Below are positions 1 to 13,622 of a stretch of 64,000 bases of DNA, in pieces; the first letter of the stretch is position 1; each line of letters begins with the position of its first letter. This stretch comes from Proluteimonas luteida (GTDB lineage: Bacteria > Pseudomonadota > Gammaproteobacteria > Xanthomonadales > Xanthomonadaceae): positions 248,001 to 312,000 of the forward strand of contig NZ_JAIWPT010000002.1 of the NCBI RefSeq assembly GCF_021191695.1, read 5' to 3'. Made by a program: the position numbers and the translations under genes. Below the pieces are notes generated by a model that saw nothing but the letters and a program-made list of their open reading frames with translations, was not told the DNA's origin and ran no database searches.

Positions 1-1
1 C

Positions 2-697
2 GCCGGCGGGCGCGAGGCGGTGCGCCACGAACTGCAGCAGCTCGGGCCGATGACCGGCGCGCAGAAGCGCCTGCTCGGCGTGGTGCTGGGCCTGCTGCTG
101 GCCTGGTCGACCGAAGGCGTGCTGCACCCGTTCGACACCACCACGACCACCTACGCCGGCCTGGTGCTGCTGCTGTTGCCGCGGGTCGGGGTGATGGTGT
201 GGAAGGACGTGCAGTCGCGCATCCCGTGGGGCACGGTGATCGTGTTCGGCGTCGGCATCGGCATGGGCGGTGCGCTGCTGGCGACCCAGGCCGGGCAGTG
301 GCTCGCCCACCAGGTGGTCACGCACACGCCGCTGGCCGACTACGGGCCGCTGGGCATCGTCGCCCTGCTGGGCGGCTTCCTGATCCTGGTCCATCTCGGC
401 TTCGCCAGCGCCACCGCGCTGACCTCGGCGTTGCTGCCGATCCTGATCTCGGTGCTGACCGCGCTGCCCGGACCGGTCAACGCGCTGGGCCTGACGATGG
501 TGCTGACCTTCCTGGTCAGCTTCGGCTTCATCCTGCCGATCAACGCGCCGCAGAACATGGTCTGCCTGGGCACCGGCACCTTCGACGCGCGCCAGTTCGC
601 CAGGGTCGGCATCGTGCTGACCCTGATCGGCTACGCGATGATCCTGCTGTTCACCGTGACCTGGTGGCGCTGGCTGGGCTGGACCTCAGCGGCCTGA
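2..697 (+). CDS. DASS/SLC13-family anion transporter, C-terminal part
   Basis: The gene enters from outside the window, so its start is not visible; the frame is open from base 2. About 230 residues remain. They contain several long hydrophobic stretches and end in the pattern typical of divalent anion:sodium symporters (DASS/SLC13), including a second-repeat signature around 'NAPQNMVCLGTG', where these carriers bind substrate and sodium. The protein should be an inner-membrane carrier for dicarboxylates, sulfate or a related anion, but the substrate cannot be read from this part. The gene converges on the minus-strand lhr gene with only 9 bases between the two stop codons. Confidence 0.75.
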   Translation, partial: AGGREAVRHELQQLGPMTGAQKRLLGVVLGLLLAWSTEGVLHPFDTTTTTYAGLVLLLLPRVGVMVWKDVQSRIPWGTVIVFGVGIGMGGALLATQAGQWLAHQVVTHTPLADYGPLGIVALLGGFLILVHLGFASATALTSALLPILISVLTALPGPVNALGLTMVLTFLVSFGFILPINAPQNMVCLGTGTFDARQFARVGIVLTLIGYAMILLFTVTWWRWLGWTSAA

Positions 698-706
698 TGG
701 GGGTGG

Positions 707-5089
<4,383 letters not shown>

Positions 5090-5272
5090 GGCGGGCCGAA
5101 CCCGCGGCGATCGGAAAGGGGAAGTCATGCGCCACGTCGCCGTGGCGCATCCCGGTGACGGCATCCCTGCGGCACGGCACCCGCGGACCGCAGGCGCGGG
5201 CCACGGGACCGGCGTTGCCCGAAGCCCGTTCGCGACGCCAGCGCGACGCGTGCCGGGACCGCGGATCGGTCC

Positions 5273-6652
5273 TCAGAGAATGTAGCGGCTCAGGTCCTGG
5301 TCCTCGACCAGCTCGCCCAGGTGCGCATCGACATAGGCGCGGTCGATGGTGACGTTGCCGCCCTTGTCCGGCGCCTCGAAGCTCAGCGTGTCGAGCAGCC
5401 GCTCGAGCACCGTATGCAGGCGCCGCGCGCCGATGTTCTCCTGCCGCTCGTTGACGTGCGCGGCAATCTCGGCGAGCCGCTCGACGGCATCGTCGGTGAA
5501 CGTCAGTTCGACGCCCTCGGTGTCGAGCAGCGCGACGTACTGCCGGGTCAGCGCGGCCTTCGGCTCGGTGAGGATGCGCACGAAATCGTCCTTGGTCAGC
5601 GCGGCCAGCTCGACCCGGATCGGGAAGCGGCCCTGCAGTTCCGGCACCAGGTCGCTGGGCCTGGCCATGTGGAACGCGCCGGAGGCGATGAACAGGATGT
5701 GGTCGGTCTTGACCGAACCGTACTTGGTGCTGACGGTGCTGCCCTCGACCAGCGGCAGCAGGTCGCGCTGCACGCCCTCGCGGCTGACGTCGCCGCCGCC
5801 GACGTTCTCTCCGCGCTTGGCGACCTTGTCGATCTCGTCGATGAACACGATGCCGTGCTGCTCGCAGGCCTCGATCGCGGCCTCGCGCACCTCGTCCTCG
5901 TTGACCAGCTTGCCGGCCTCCTCCTCGACCAGCTGCGGACGCGCCGCCTTGATCGTGAGCTTGCGCTTGTGGGTCTTGCCGCCGCCGAGGTTGGCGAACA
6001 TCTGCCGCAGCTGCTGGCCCATCTCCTCCATGCCCGGCGGGGTCATGATGTCGACGCCCTGGCTGGCCGAGAGTTCCAGCTCGATCTCGCGCGCGTCGAG
6101 CTCGCCCGCGCGCAGCTGCCGGCGCAGCTTGCGCCGCGTCTCCGACTCCTGGCTGGAGGGCTCGGCGCCGATGTCGACCGTCGCCTGCGCGTTGAAGCCG
6201 AACGCCGGCTGCGCCGACTCGCGCCGCGGCAGCAGCGCATCGAGGATCCGGTCCTCGGCACGCTCCTCGGCCTGGGTGCGCACCCGCGTCTTGGCCTGTT
6301 CGCGGTACAGCTTGACCGCAGTGTCGGCGAGGTCGCGGATGATCTGCTCGACGTCCTTGCCGACGTAGCCGACCTCGGTGAAGCGCGTCGCCTCGACCTT
6401 GACGAACGGCGCGTTGGCCAGCGTCGCCAGCCGGCGCGCGATCTCGGTCTTGCCGACGCCGGTCGGGCCGATCATCAGGATGTTCTTGGGCATGACCTCG
6501 TTGCGCAGCTCGTCGGGCAGCTGCGCGCGGCGCCAGCGGTTGCGCAGCGCGATCGCGACCGCGCGCTTGGCCGCGTTCTGGCCGACGATGTGGCGGTCGA
6601 GCTCCTGCACGATCTCGCGCGGGGTCATGGTGGAAGAGCTGTTATTCGTCAT
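5273..6652 (-). CDS. hslU: ATP-dependent protease ATPase subunit HslU
   Basis: An AAA+ unfoldase that forms a hexamer and feeds proteins into the HslV peptidase in the cytoplasm (ClpYQ system). Walker A 'GPTGVGKT' is near residues 63-70, the conserved '[15 protein letters not shown]' pore-region segment follows, and Walker B is 'IVFIDEIDK'. The C-terminus ends 'DLSRYIL', the tail that docks into HslV pockets. Length is 459 residues from ATG 6652, or 451 from ATG 6628 ('[11 protein letters not shown]'), against 443 in E. coli. The earlier in-frame ATG at 6727 adds a proline-rich stretch unlike the family. hslV lies 113 bases upstream on the same strand, so transcription runs hslV to hslU. Confidence 0.96.
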   Translation of the reverse strand: MTNNSSSTMTPREIVQELDRHIVGQNAAKRAVAIALRNRWRRAQLPDELRNEVMPKNILMIGPTGVGKTEIARRLATLANAPFVKVEATRFTEVGYVGKDVEQIIRDLADTAVKLYREQAKTRVRTQAEERAEDRILDALLPRRESAQPAFGFNAQATVDIGAEPSSQESETRRKLRRQLRAGELDAREIELELSASQGVDIMTPPGMEEMGQQLRQMFANLGGGKTHKRKLTIKAARPQLVEEEAGKLVNEDEVREAAIEACEQHGIVFIDEIDKVAKRGENVGGGDVSREGVQRDLLPLVEGSTVSTKYGSVKTDHILFIASGAFHMARPSDLVPELQGRFPIRVELAALTKDDFVRILTEPKAALTRQYVALLDTEGVELTFTDDAVERLAEIAAHVNERQENIGARRLHTVLERLLDTLSFEAPDKGGNVTIDRAYVDAHLGELVEDQDLSRYIL

Positions 6653-6765
6653 GAGTGATTCGTGATTCGTAGAAACGGGAGGGAATGCGACCGGCGGCGG
6701 AGGTGACTCGCTGTTTCGAATCACCAAGCGAGGTGTTCAACGGACGAATGTCCGGTCGTCGCCAA

Positions 6766-7317
6766 TCACAGCTCTTCGACCACCACGTTGCGATTGGTAT
6801 AGATGCAGATGTCGCCGGCGATGTTCAGCGCCTCGGTGGCGATGGCGCGGGCGTCGAGGTCGGTATGCGCCACGAGCGCGCGCGCGGCAGACAGCGCGTA
6901 GGAACCGCCGGAACCGATCGCGACGATGCCGTCGTCGGGCTCGATGACGTCGCCGGTGCCGCTGATGATCAGCGAGGTCTCGGCGTCGGCGACGGTCAGC
7001 AGCGCCTCGAGCTTGCCGAAGCGGCGCTCGGTGCGCCAGTCGCGCGCCATCTCGACCGCGGCGCGGGCCAGCTGGCCATGTTTCTCCAGCTTCGATTCGA
7101 ACAGCTCGAACAGGGTGAAGGCATCGGCCGCTGCGCCGGCGAACCCGGCGAGCACATGGCCGTCCTTGCCCAGGCGGCGCACCTTGCGGGCGTTGCCCTT
7201 CATCACCGTATGGCCCAGCGTGACCTGGCCGTCGCCGGCGATCGCGACGCGCCCGTTGCGGCGCACCGACAGGATCGTCGTGGCGTGGAAGACATTGGGA
7301 TTCTGGCTGGGGTCCAT
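6766..7317 (-). CDS. hslV: ATP-dependent protease subunit HslV
   Basis: The proteasome-like threonine peptidase of the HslUV complex. Starting at ATG 7317 the protein has 183 residues. The nucleophile is expected to be Thr13 in '[13 protein letters not shown]', exposed after removal of a 12-residue leader; in E. coli the equivalent Thr follows the initiator Met directly, so this leader is longer. Further family marks are 'GDGQVTLG', '[16 protein letters not shown]' and '[16 protein letters not shown]'. The in-frame ATG 7341 would add eight residues ('MGSTHGGR') that do not look conserved. hslU follows in the same direction. A small membrane protein gene ends 67 bases upstream and may be co-transcribed. 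Confidence 0.95.
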   Translation of the reverse strand: MDPSQNPNVFHATTILSVRRNGRVAIAGDGQVTLGHTVMKGNARKVRRLGKDGHVLAGFAGAAADAFTLFELFESKLEKHGQLARAAVEMARDWRTERRFGKLEALLTVADAETSLIISGTGDVIEPDDGIVAIGSGGSYALSAARALVAHTDLDARAIATEALNIAGDICIYTNRNVVVEEL

Positions 7318-7384
7318 GCGGCCTCCGTGAGTCGAACCCACTGGATGGGGACAGCCGCGGAGGGATCAAGGCATCGCGCGGCCT

Positions 7385-7783
7385 TCAGCCGGGACGATCG
7401 ACCGCCACGCCGTGCAGGCGGCGGTCGAACAGACGTCCGGCGCGCACACCCGACACCGTGCCGATGCCCGACACCACGATCGCCAGCGCATTCGCCGCCG
7501 CGGCATCGGCCAGGCCGAACTGGCCATCGCCCAGTTTCTGCACCACCAGCACGCTCGATACCCAGCCCACCACCCACAGCACCAACGCCGCGCGCAGGAA
7601 CGGCTGGCGCGCGGCGAACGCACCCGCGGCCGAGGCCAACAGTGCGATCACCCCCGCCAGCAACGCAGCCGAGAGCGGCGCCACGCCCGAGGCTGCCGCC
7701 GGCAGCAGCGACGCGGCCAGCAGGCCGAGCAGCATCTGCAGGGCGACCGAGACGGCCAGGCCGATGACAATGCGCAGGTTCAC
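7385..7783 (-). CDS. Small four-helix membrane protein of unknown function
   Basis: A 132-residue protein, mostly hydrophobic, with about four predicted membrane segments: residues 5-28, 37-58, 64-85 and 92-110. The N-terminus has the look of an uncleaved signal anchor, and the tail is short and charged. I recognise no catalytic motif or named family. It lies directly upstream of hslV on the same strand, which suggests co-transcription but not function. Codon and base use match the neighbours, so it is probably a resident gene. Confidence 0.65.
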   Translation of the reverse strand: MNLRIVIGLAVSVALQMLLGLLAASLLPAAASGVAPLSAALLAGVIALLASAAGAFAARQPFLRAALVLWVVGWVSSVLVVQKLGDGQFGLADAAAANALAIVVSGIGTVSGVRAGRLFDRRLHGVAVDRPG

Positions 7784-7895
7784 GTGAGTCCCCAGGAATG
7801 CGACGCGACGGGCGGCGACACCCTACGCGGTTTCGGGCGGAAATCCAGTGACAAGGGCAGCCGCGGCGCCCGATGGGCGTGCTGCGCAACGATCT

Positions 7896-9053
7896 TCAAC
7901 CCGTCTCCGGCGACAGGCAGGCCGCGGCCATGGACGCAGGCACCCGTATATGTCCCAGCACCTGACGTCCGTCCAGATGCTCGCGCTCGACCCGGTAGCG
8001 GCCCGGTGCAAGCCACAACAGCGTACGATCGTCACCTGCCGGGACCAGTGCCTGGTCGCGCGCGATCGCCAAAGGCGCGTCCGCCGCGCCAAACGCGCGC
8101 AGCAGCGTGTCCACCGGCACCGGCGGCACGCAGATCGGGGTCTGCATGCCCAGCACCGCCTTCGCTTCGTGCACCGCGCCGGGCGGATGCAAAACCATCA
8201 GGTCCGCATCGCCCATCCCCTTCACCGGCCCAGCACCGCGGAAGGCGATCTGCGCGGACACCGAATCGACTGGCCATGCCGCGGCCGCATCCGGGCACGC
8301 GGTAGCCGCCTGCTGGATCGTCAGAGGATCGAGGCCAGTCTCGGCGATGAAATGCGCCGCCATCCAGCCATCGTCGGCCACCTTGGAAATGTGCGAGCCG
8401 CCGGCATAGACCAGTAGCCTGCGTCCAGGATTGCGCGCAACCCACGCGGCCAGATTGCGGGCCTGCCCGGACTCGCGCGCCGCGCGTTCTCCTTCGCCCG
8501 TTGCCTCGTAATGGACGAAGGTCCATCCCAGCGCCTGCGCGCGGCGCAATGCCGCTGCCAGTACGGGGTCATGGGCATAGAAGCCGGTATCCACGTCGAC
8601 GATGCCCGTCTTCAGCTGCGCCGGTGCGTTCCGGTTCAGGGTTTCTGCGGCAAGCGCATCGAAACCCAGTGCATGTAGACGTTCGATCACCTGCAGCAGG
8701 AACGCCCGGTGCACCGTGCGGAAGTGGGTTTCGTTGAGCATCACCACCTGGCGATCGATCGACTGCGCGGCGATGACGTCGAGTGCATCGCCATAGTCGA
8801 CGTTCTCGGGAAACACGCTGCGCCCGAACAAGGTACAAGCCGGCGCCTCGTCACCGACGAACACGCCGACCTGCGCGGCGATCTGCTCCTGCCCCGACAA
8901 CTGCCGAAGCGCGCGCATGGCCGCGAAAGGCCGGTTCTCCTGCAGCCGCTTGAACCACTCGGCAGGCGGCTCGCCAGCCGCGGCATGCGCGCAGGCCAAT
9001 ACGAGCACGAGGCAGGCGATCCATCGCAGCCAGGACAGTGTATGGATCGGCAT
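7896..9053 (-). CDS. Secreted Tiki-superfamily (EreA/ChaN-like) protein
   Basis: A 385-residue protein with an N-terminal signal peptide (hydrophobic 'LVLVLACAHAAAG', cleavage near residue 25), so it acts in the periplasm or outside. Two motifs recall the TraB/ChaN/erythromycin-esterase fold: 'VVMLNETHF' in place of the usual Gly-Glu-x-His, and 'LVYAGGSHISK' in the second half. Members include esterase-like and haem-binding proteins, so substrate and activity are open. The start is well supported: a GGAGGAGG-like ribosome binding site lies just upstream of ATG 9053. It begins 25 bases after the end of xerC and is probably the last gene of the lptM-dapF-DUF484-xerC operon, an unusual companion for these genes. 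Confidence 0.6.
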   Translation of the reverse strand: MPIHTLSWLRWIACLVLVLACAHAAAGEPPAEWFKRLQENRPFAAMRALRQLSGQEQIAAQVGVFVGDEAPACTLFGRSVFPENVDYGDALDVIAAQSIDRQVVMLNETHFRTVHRAFLLQVIERLHALGFDALAAETLNRNAPAQLKTGIVDVDTGFYAHDPVLAAALRRAQALGWTFVHYEATGEGERAARESGQARNLAAWVARNPGRRLLVYAGGSHISKVADDGWMAAHFIAETGLDPLTIQQAATACPDAAAAWPVDSVSAQIAFRGAGPVKGMGDADLMVLHPPGAVHEAKAVLGMQTPICVPPVPVDTLLRAFGAADAPLAIARDQALVPAGDDRTLLWLAPGRYRVEREHLDGRQVLGHIRVPASMAAACLSPETG

Positions 9054-9078
9054 GCGGGCCTCCTCCGTGCGCGTGCGC

Positions 9079-9957
9079 TCAGCCCTTTCGCCGCCGCGCA
9101 CGCGGATGCGCCGCGTCGTAGACCTTGGCCAGGTGCTGGAAATCCAGGTGCGTGTAGATCTGCGTGGTCGCGATGTCGGCATGGCCTAGCAGTTCCTGCA
9201 CGCCGCGCAGGTCGCCGGAGGACTCCAGCACATGGCTGGCGAAGGAATGCCGCAGCAGGTGCGGGTGCACGCGCTTGAACAGGCCCTGGCGCTGGGCCAG
9301 CAGGCGCAGCCGCAGTTGCACCGCGCGCGCGGTGATCGGCTTGCCGCCGCGCCCGGGAAACACCGGTGCCTCGCGCGTCCCGCCCGATTCCGCGCGCCAG
9401 GCCTCGAGCGCGGCGCGCGCGTGCGAGCCGACCGGCACGATGCGCTGCTTGCCACCCTTGCCCAGCACGGTCACCAGGCCGCCGGCCAGGTCGAGGTCGT
9501 GCCAGCGCAGCGCGCACAGCTCCGACAGGCGCAGGCCGGACGAGTAGAACAGCTCCAGCAGCGCGCGGTCGCGCAGGCCCAGCGGCGCGTCGGTGGGCAC
9601 TTCGACCAGTTGCGTCGCCTCGTCGACGTCGAGCACCTGCGGCAGCTTGCGCGGCGCCTTGGGGCCGCGCACGCCGGCCGCGGGATTGGCGGCGATGTCG
9701 CCGTGCTTCAGCAGCCACTGGTAGAAGCTGCGGCAGGCCGAGAGGCGGCGCTGCAGGCTCTTGGGCGACAGGCCGCGGCGGTGCTCGGCGGCGATGAAGG
9801 CGCGGATGTCGGCGGCCTGCAATGCCGCCAGGTCACCCGGCGCGTGCCTGTCGGCCCAGTCGCGCAGCCCGCCGAGGTCGCGCCGGTAGGCATCGAGCGT
9901 GTGCGCCGACATGCGGCGCTCGACCTGCAGGTGCTCGAGGAAGGCGTCGATGCTCAT
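9079..9957 (-). CDS. xerC: Tyrosine recombinase XerC
   Basis: A site-specific recombinase that with XerD resolves chromosome dimers at dif. The protein has 292 residues from ATG 9957. The N-terminal SAM-like core-binding domain spans roughly 1-90. The catalytic domain carries all expected residues: Arg143 ('SGLRLSEL'), Lys167 ('GKGGKQR'), His233 and Arg236 ('HPHLLRHSFA'), His259 ('LGHA') and the nucleophile Tyr268 ('TTQIYTH'). A GTG at 9975 could add six residues. XerC rather than XerD is chosen from context: it follows dapF and a DUF484 gene, as in the dapF-yigA-xerC operon of enterobacteria. It starts about 40 bases after the DUF484 stop. Confidence 0.95.
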   Translation of the reverse strand: MSIDAFLEHLQVERRMSAHTLDAYRRDLGGLRDWADRHAPGDLAALQAADIRAFIAAEHRRGLSPKSLQRRLSACRSFYQWLLKHGDIAANPAAGVRGPKAPRKLPQVLDVDEATQLVEVPTDAPLGLRDRALLELFYSSGLRLSELCALRWHDLDLAGGLVTVLGKGGKQRIVPVGSHARAALEAWRAESGGTREAPVFPGRGGKPITARAVQLRLRLLAQRQGLFKRVHPHLLRHSFASHVLESSGDLRGVQELLGHADIATTQIYTHLDFQHLAKVYDAAHPRARRRKG

Positions 9958-9997
9958 GCGCGCAGCATAGGCCACGCAACGCCGCGCAGCCGTCGAT

Positions 9998-10672
9998 TCA
10001 AACGGCGAAACGCCGCATCGCGGCCGCGAAGGCCTCGCCCATCATGCGCAGGAACAGCGTGCCCATGCCGGGATAGAAACGGTTCGGGTCGCGGCTGCCG
10101 ACGGCGATCAGGCCGATGCCTTCCAGCGGCAGCAGCGCGCTGGACTGCACCTCGTCGACGCGCGCGCCGTACAGCAGCGACTGCTTGTCCGGATGCAGGC
10201 GGCCGCACAGCGGCTCCTCGTCCTTCAGGCAGTCGGCAAAGGGCTGCAGCAGGCGGTCGCCGCGGTCGACGACCTGCAGCCAGTCCTCGTCCTCCAGCCC
10301 GGCGACCGGCGCGAACAGCACCACGCGCACCAGATCGCCGTTGAAATCCTCGGCCAGCGTCGCGGCCAGTGCGCGCACCGTCGATGCGGCGTCGGGCTGG
10401 CGCATCAGCGCCAGGGTGAGCTGGTGGGTACGCACCGCCAGCCGCTCGTTCTCCTGCGAGATCGCGAACAGGTCGCGCAGGCGCTTGGACAGCTCGCGGT
10501 TCTTGTCGCGCAGCACCTCGAGCTGGTAGCTCGCCAGCGACGCGGCCGGGCCGTCGTCGCGCGGCACCACCAGGGTCAGCGCCAGGTCCGGGAACTGCTG
10601 CAGGAATTTCGGCTGCCGGCGCAGCCAGGCGGCGACTTCGTGCGCGCCGAGTGTGTCGATGGTGTTGCTCAT
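9998..10672 (-). CDS. DUF484 family protein (YigA-like)
   Basis: A 224-residue cytoplasmic protein of the DUF484 family, related in fold to GAF domains. The N-terminal part is '[27 protein letters not shown]' and a coiled-coil-like segment follows at 60-85. The C-terminal half looks like a GAF-type domain ending '[29 protein letters not shown]'. The role is unknown, but the gene sits between dapF and xerC across Gammaproteobacteria. Its ATG overlaps the dapF stop in ATGA (10669-10672), so the two are probably translationally coupled. Confidence 0.9.
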   Translation of the reverse strand: MSNTIDTLGAHEVAAWLRRQPKFLQQFPDLALTLVVPRDDGPAASLASYQLEVLRDKNRELSKRLRDLFAISQENERLAVRTHQLTLALMRQPDAASTVRALAATLAEDFNGDLVRVVLFAPVAGLEDEDWLQVVDRGDRLLQPFADCLKDEEPLCGRLHPDKQSLLYGARVDEVQSSALLPLEGIGLIAVGSRDPNRFYPGMGTLFLRMMGEAFAAAMRRFAV

Positions 10673-11547
10673 GCGTGCCATTCCCCCTCGAATACGAATG
10701 CGGCCGGGCCGGCCATCGTCAATGTCGCGGTGTCGTCCGGCCAGGCGATGCGCAGCGCGCCGCCGGGCAACGATACGGTGACCTCGCGGTCGACGCGACC
10801 GCGCCGCACCAGCGCCGCGACCGCCGCGCAGGCGCCGCTGCCGCAGGCGCGGGTCTCGCCGACCCCGCGCTCGAACACGCGCAGGCGGACGTGCCCGCGA
10901 TCCACGACCTCGGCGAATCCGACGTTGACCGATTCGGGGAACCGCGGCGAACGCTGCAGCAGCGGTCCCAGCGTCGCCACCGGCGCGGCGTCGGCATCGG
11001 CCACTTCCAGCACCGCGTGCGGATTGCCCATCGACACGGCGCCGAAGCGCAGTGGCCCGGCGTCGCCCGACTGCAGCTCGCCGGCACCCAGTTCGTACAG
11101 CGCCTGCGCGCGGTCGAAGCCGCGCAGCGGCACGGCGGCCGGATCGAACCGCGGCACGCCCATCGCGACCCGGTAGTTGCCGGCATCGAGCACGTCGACG
11201 CCATGGTCCCCGGCCGGACTGTCGAGCGTGAAGCGCACGCCCGCTGCGGCACCGTCGCGGACCAGCCACGCGGCGACGCAACGCGCACCGTTGCCGCACT
11301 GGCCGGCCGCGGAGCCGTCGGCGTTCCAGATGCGGTAGCTGGCGACCGCGCCTGCGGAGCGTGGCGCCTCGATGGTCAGGATCTGGTCGCAGCCGACGCC
11401 GGTGTGGCGGTCCGCCAGCGCGCGGCACAACGCGGGCGAGGGCGGCGCAGCGCCGCCACGCAGGTCGAGCACGATGAAATCGTTGCCGGCGCCGTGCATC
11501 TTGCTGAACCGCAGGCCGGGCGCGGCATGGGACGGGGTCACGGACAT
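10669..11547 (-). CDS. dapF: Diaminopimelate epimerase
   Basis: Converts LL-diaminopimelate to the meso form for lysine and peptidoglycan synthesis in the cytoplasm. The 292-residue protein has both catalytic cysteines: Cys84 in '[10 protein letters not shown]' and Cys235 in '[12 protein letters not shown]'. The substrate-binding segment '[13 protein letters not shown]' at 16-28 and 'SMGNPHAV' near 172 are also present. The C-terminus overlaps the next gene by four bases. The upstream lipoprotein gene ends 28 bases before the start, matching the lptM-dapF arrangement of enterobacteria. Confidence 0.96.
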   Translation of the reverse strand: MSVTPSHAAPGLRFSKMHGAGNDFIVLDLRGGAAPPSPALCRALADRHTGVGCDQILTIEAPRSAGAVASYRIWNADGSAAGQCGNGARCVAAWLVRDGAAAGVRFTLDSPAGDHGVDVLDAGNYRVAMGVPRFDPAAVPLRGFDRAQALYELGAGELQSGDAGPLRFGAVSMGNPHAVLEVADADAAPVATLGPLLQRSPRFPESVNVGFAEVVDRGHVRLRVFERGVGETRACGSGACAAVAALVRRGRVDREVTVSLPGGALRIAWPDDTATLTMAGPAAFVFEGEWHA

Positions 11548-11575
11548 GCGGGCGGCGCGGTTGCGGCGCCGCGCG

Positions 11576-11884
11576 TCACGGCGTCGGCGTGCCGGCAGGG
11601 ACGTCGAGGATCACCGGCACCGGCGGCGGATCGGTCGCGCCCTCGTCGATGTCGTCGCCCCAGTCGTCGGCATCGGTGGCATCGACGTCGCCGTCCTCGG
11701 CATCGTCCCACTCCACGTCGTCGACCGCGTCGCGCTCCTGCTGGGTCGGCACCGAGGACTTGATCAGATAGCGTCCGGCGTCCTCCGGCGGCACCTGCGC
11801 GGGCATCAGGAGATCGGCCTTGTTGCCGCAGGCGGACAGCAGCAGCGCGGACAGGCAGATGGCGATCGGAAGGCGGATGGTCAT
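11576..11884 (-). CDS. lptM: LptM-like small lipoprotein
   Basis: A 102-residue lipoprotein. The signal sequence ends in the lipobox 'LLLSAC', with Cys19 as the lipidated residue. It continues 'GNKADLLMP', close to the 'CGxKGPLxxP' start of enterobacterial LptM/YifL. The rest is rich in Asp and Glu and probably unstructured, and longer than the tail of E. coli LptM (67 residues in all). LptM helps the LptD lipopolysaccharide translocon to mature. Assignment rests on the lipobox motif and position directly upstream of dapF; the acidic tail is not conserved with E. coli. Confidence 0.75.
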   Translation of the reverse strand: MTIRLPIAICLSALLLSACGNKADLLMPAQVPPEDAGRYLIKSSVPTQQERDAVDDVEWDDAEDGDVDATDADDWGDDIDEGATDPPPVPVILDVPAGTPTP

Positions 11885-12056
11885 CGCCGAAGTCTAGCCG
11901 CTCGCCGGAGCGAAGCGAAGCCGCGCGCGGCTGAACGCGATGCGCGAGCGGCCGCACGCTCCCCGCGACCAAGGGTCAGCCCCAGATTGTCCGCGTGCTG
12001 CGCTGCAGCCAGACTCGTCACGGTCACCGCTCCGACGCGCACGGGAACCGGCACAC

Positions 12057-13154
12057 ATGGGCATTCTGGATGGACTGGGCGATGCGGCCTCGCAGGTCGG
12101 CGGCTTCTTCAAGGGCGCCGGCGAGACGCTGTGGGAAACCGGCGAAGGCGTCGTCCAGCTGGGCGCGGGCGCGCTGAAGACCGGCTACGACCTCAGCCCC
12201 GCGGGCTGGGCCGTCGATGGCGTCACCGGGCTCTACGAACACGTCAGCGGCAACACGCTCGACGCGCCGGACTGGCTGCCGTCGGCCGAGCGCGGCGGCC
12301 AGCGCATGGAAGTGGCGGCCGATGTGGTCAGCACGCTCGCGCGCAATCCCGGCCTGCTGGTCGATGCGGTCGTCGACCCCATCGTCGACGACTGGAACGC
12401 CGGCAACTACGGCGAGGCGATCGGCCGCGGCACGACCGAGGTGCTGCTCGCGGTCGTCGGCACCAAGGGCGCAGACAAGGCGGCCAAGGGCGCGAAGGTC
12501 GCCGACGCCGCGGACGATGCCGCCGACGCGGCGCGGGTCGCCGAACACGCCGAGGGCCTCGGCGATGCCGGCCGCACCGCCGCGCGCGGCGCCGACGATG
12601 TCGACCTGTCCGACATCATCGCCCGCGCCGAGACCGGCCGCACCGTCGGCGGCCGCCCGCTGCTGTCGTTCGAGTCGATGGACGACTTCAACATCGCCGC
12701 CAACACCGCGCGCCCGGATACCGTCTACGAGTTCGGCAACTACCGCTGGACCACCGACGACCAGGCGCGGGTGATCCGCGCCGAGGGCCGCGTCGACCTG
12801 GAACCGGTCGGCCGCAACGATCCCAAGCTGCAGCGCGACATCGGCAACGAAGGCCGCGATACCGACGTCGGTTTCCACGTCATCGCCGACCGTCTCGGCG
12901 GCCCGACCAACCGGCTGAACGTGGTGCCGGGCAACGGCAAGCCGATCGGCGACGGCCTGCCGAACCTCAACAACGGCGAGTACAAGCGCTTCGAGAACGA
13001 ACTCGCGCGCCTGGCCGAGGCCGGGCACGAAGTGGATATGCGGGTGATGCCCGAATACAATCCGGGCAATACCAGCAACCGCCCGGATGCCTTCGTGGCC
13101 GAGTACCGCGTGGATGGCGGCGACTGGATCGACCAGACCTTCCTCAACAAGTGA
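12057..13154 (+). CDS. Polymorphic-type toxin with C-terminal DNA/RNA non-specific endonuclease domain
   Basis: A 365-residue protein with two parts. Residues 1-180 are Ala/Gly/Asp-rich, probably helical, with two moderately hydrophobic stretches and no signal peptide; I cannot name this region, but it could be a trafficking or pre-toxin module. Residues 215-365 resemble the Endonuclea_NS_2 (beta-beta-alpha metal nuclease) toxin domain: 'TDVGFHVIADRLGG' replaces the usual 'DxGGHLIA', giving candidate catalytic His274, and Asn288 and Asn292 follow in 'RLNVVPGN'. The gene for a probable immunity protein begins 12 bases downstream, which strongly supports a toxin role. No T6SS, CDI or T5SS gene is visible nearby. 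No strong ribosome binding site precedes ATG 12057. Confidence 0.7.
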   Translation: MGILDGLGDAASQVGGFFKGAGETLWETGEGVVQLGAGALKTGYDLSPAGWAVDGVTGLYEHVSGNTLDAPDWLPSAERGGQRMEVAADVVSTLARNPGLLVDAVVDPIVDDWNAGNYGEAIGRGTTEVLLAVVGTKGADKAAKGAKVADAADDAADAARVAEHAEGLGDAGRTAARGADDVDLSDIIARAETGRTVGGRPLLSFESMDDFNIAANTARPDTVYEFGNYRWTTDDQARVIRAEGRVDLEPVGRNDPKLQRDIGNEGRDTDVGFHVIADRLGGPTNRLNVVPGNGKPIGDGLPNLNNGEYKRFENELARLAEAGHEVDMRVMPEYNPGNTSNRPDAFVAEYRVDGGDWIDQTFLNK

Positions 13155-13166
13155 TGCCCGCCGCGA

Positions 13167-13601
13167 ATGGATGACCTGAACGCCGCCTACGCGGACACCG
13201 TGCGTGCGGTGGCCGCCAGCGTCACCGACGTCAACGACGGCGAATGGGGCGACCGCGACTGGCTGCGGCTGGTCGTGGATTTCGAATCGCTGGCCCAGGA
13301 CGAGGCCGCGCCGCGCACCAGCAGCATCTCCTTCGCCATCGCGCGCACGCCCGGCGGGCCGCTGGAGAAGGTCGGCTTCCGCCTCTCGCGCGCAGCCAAG
13401 GACGGTTTCGTCCGCATCGGCCGGATCATGCACGGGCAGAAGGGCCAGTACTGGAGCACCGCCACGCTGACCGTCGAACGCGACGGCAGCTACGACTTCC
13501 AGTTCGCCTACACCCCACCCTACCGGCTCGGCGGCAACCTCAACGACACCCGCTACCGCGACTACCTCGAGCGCTACAAGGCCGAGACCGGGCAGCACTG
13601 A
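13167..13601 (+). CDS. Probable immunity protein, YezG/DUF600-like
   Basis: A small cytoplasmic protein of 144 residues with no signal peptide, starting 12 bases after the nuclease toxin stop. The spacing of 'GEWGDRDWLRLVV' and the C-terminal 'DGSYDFQFAYTPPYRLGG' resembles the YezG/DUF600 immunity proteins that partner Endonuclea_NS_2-type toxins. It is acidic, as expected of a protein that covers a basic nuclease active site. The function is inferred from the pairing and from this weak pattern, not from a firm family match. It and the toxin appear to form a two-gene unit flanked by housekeeping genes on the opposite strand. Confidence 0.6.
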   Translation: MDDLNAAYADTVRAVAASVTDVNDGEWGDRDWLRLVVDFESLAQDEAAPRTSSISFAIARTPGGPLEKVGFRLSRAAKDGFVRIGRIMHGQKGQYWSTATLTVERDGSYDFQFAYTPPYRLGGNLNDTRYRDYLERYKAETGQH

Positions 13602-13622
13602 CGCGCGACGCGCCGCTGCGCG

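Noticed and set aside
2-697. Prophage or integrative element at the xerC region
   Set aside because: XerC here is the chromosomal dimer-resolution enzyme in its conserved operon. No att repeats, phage genes or tRNA target are seen anywhere in the window.
5090-5164. N-terminal extension of lhr to 5164
   Set aside because: Those 25 residues do not resemble the family, and alignment begins just after ATG 5083-5089. The exact start remains open.
6653-6727. Extension of hslU to ATG 6727
   Set aside because: The extra residues are Pro/Ser-rich and come from a short direct-repeat stretch (GATTCGTGATTCG) unlike any HslU start.
7324-7340. tRNA T-arm-like sequence (GGTTCGACTC) on the minus strand upstream of hslV
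   Set aside because: No acceptor, D or anticodon stem can be found around it, and it overlaps the likely 5' end of hslV.
12024-13598. 524-codon frame antisense to the toxin and immunity genes
   Set aside because: No family motif and biased composition; the sense frames give a coherent toxin and immunity pair.
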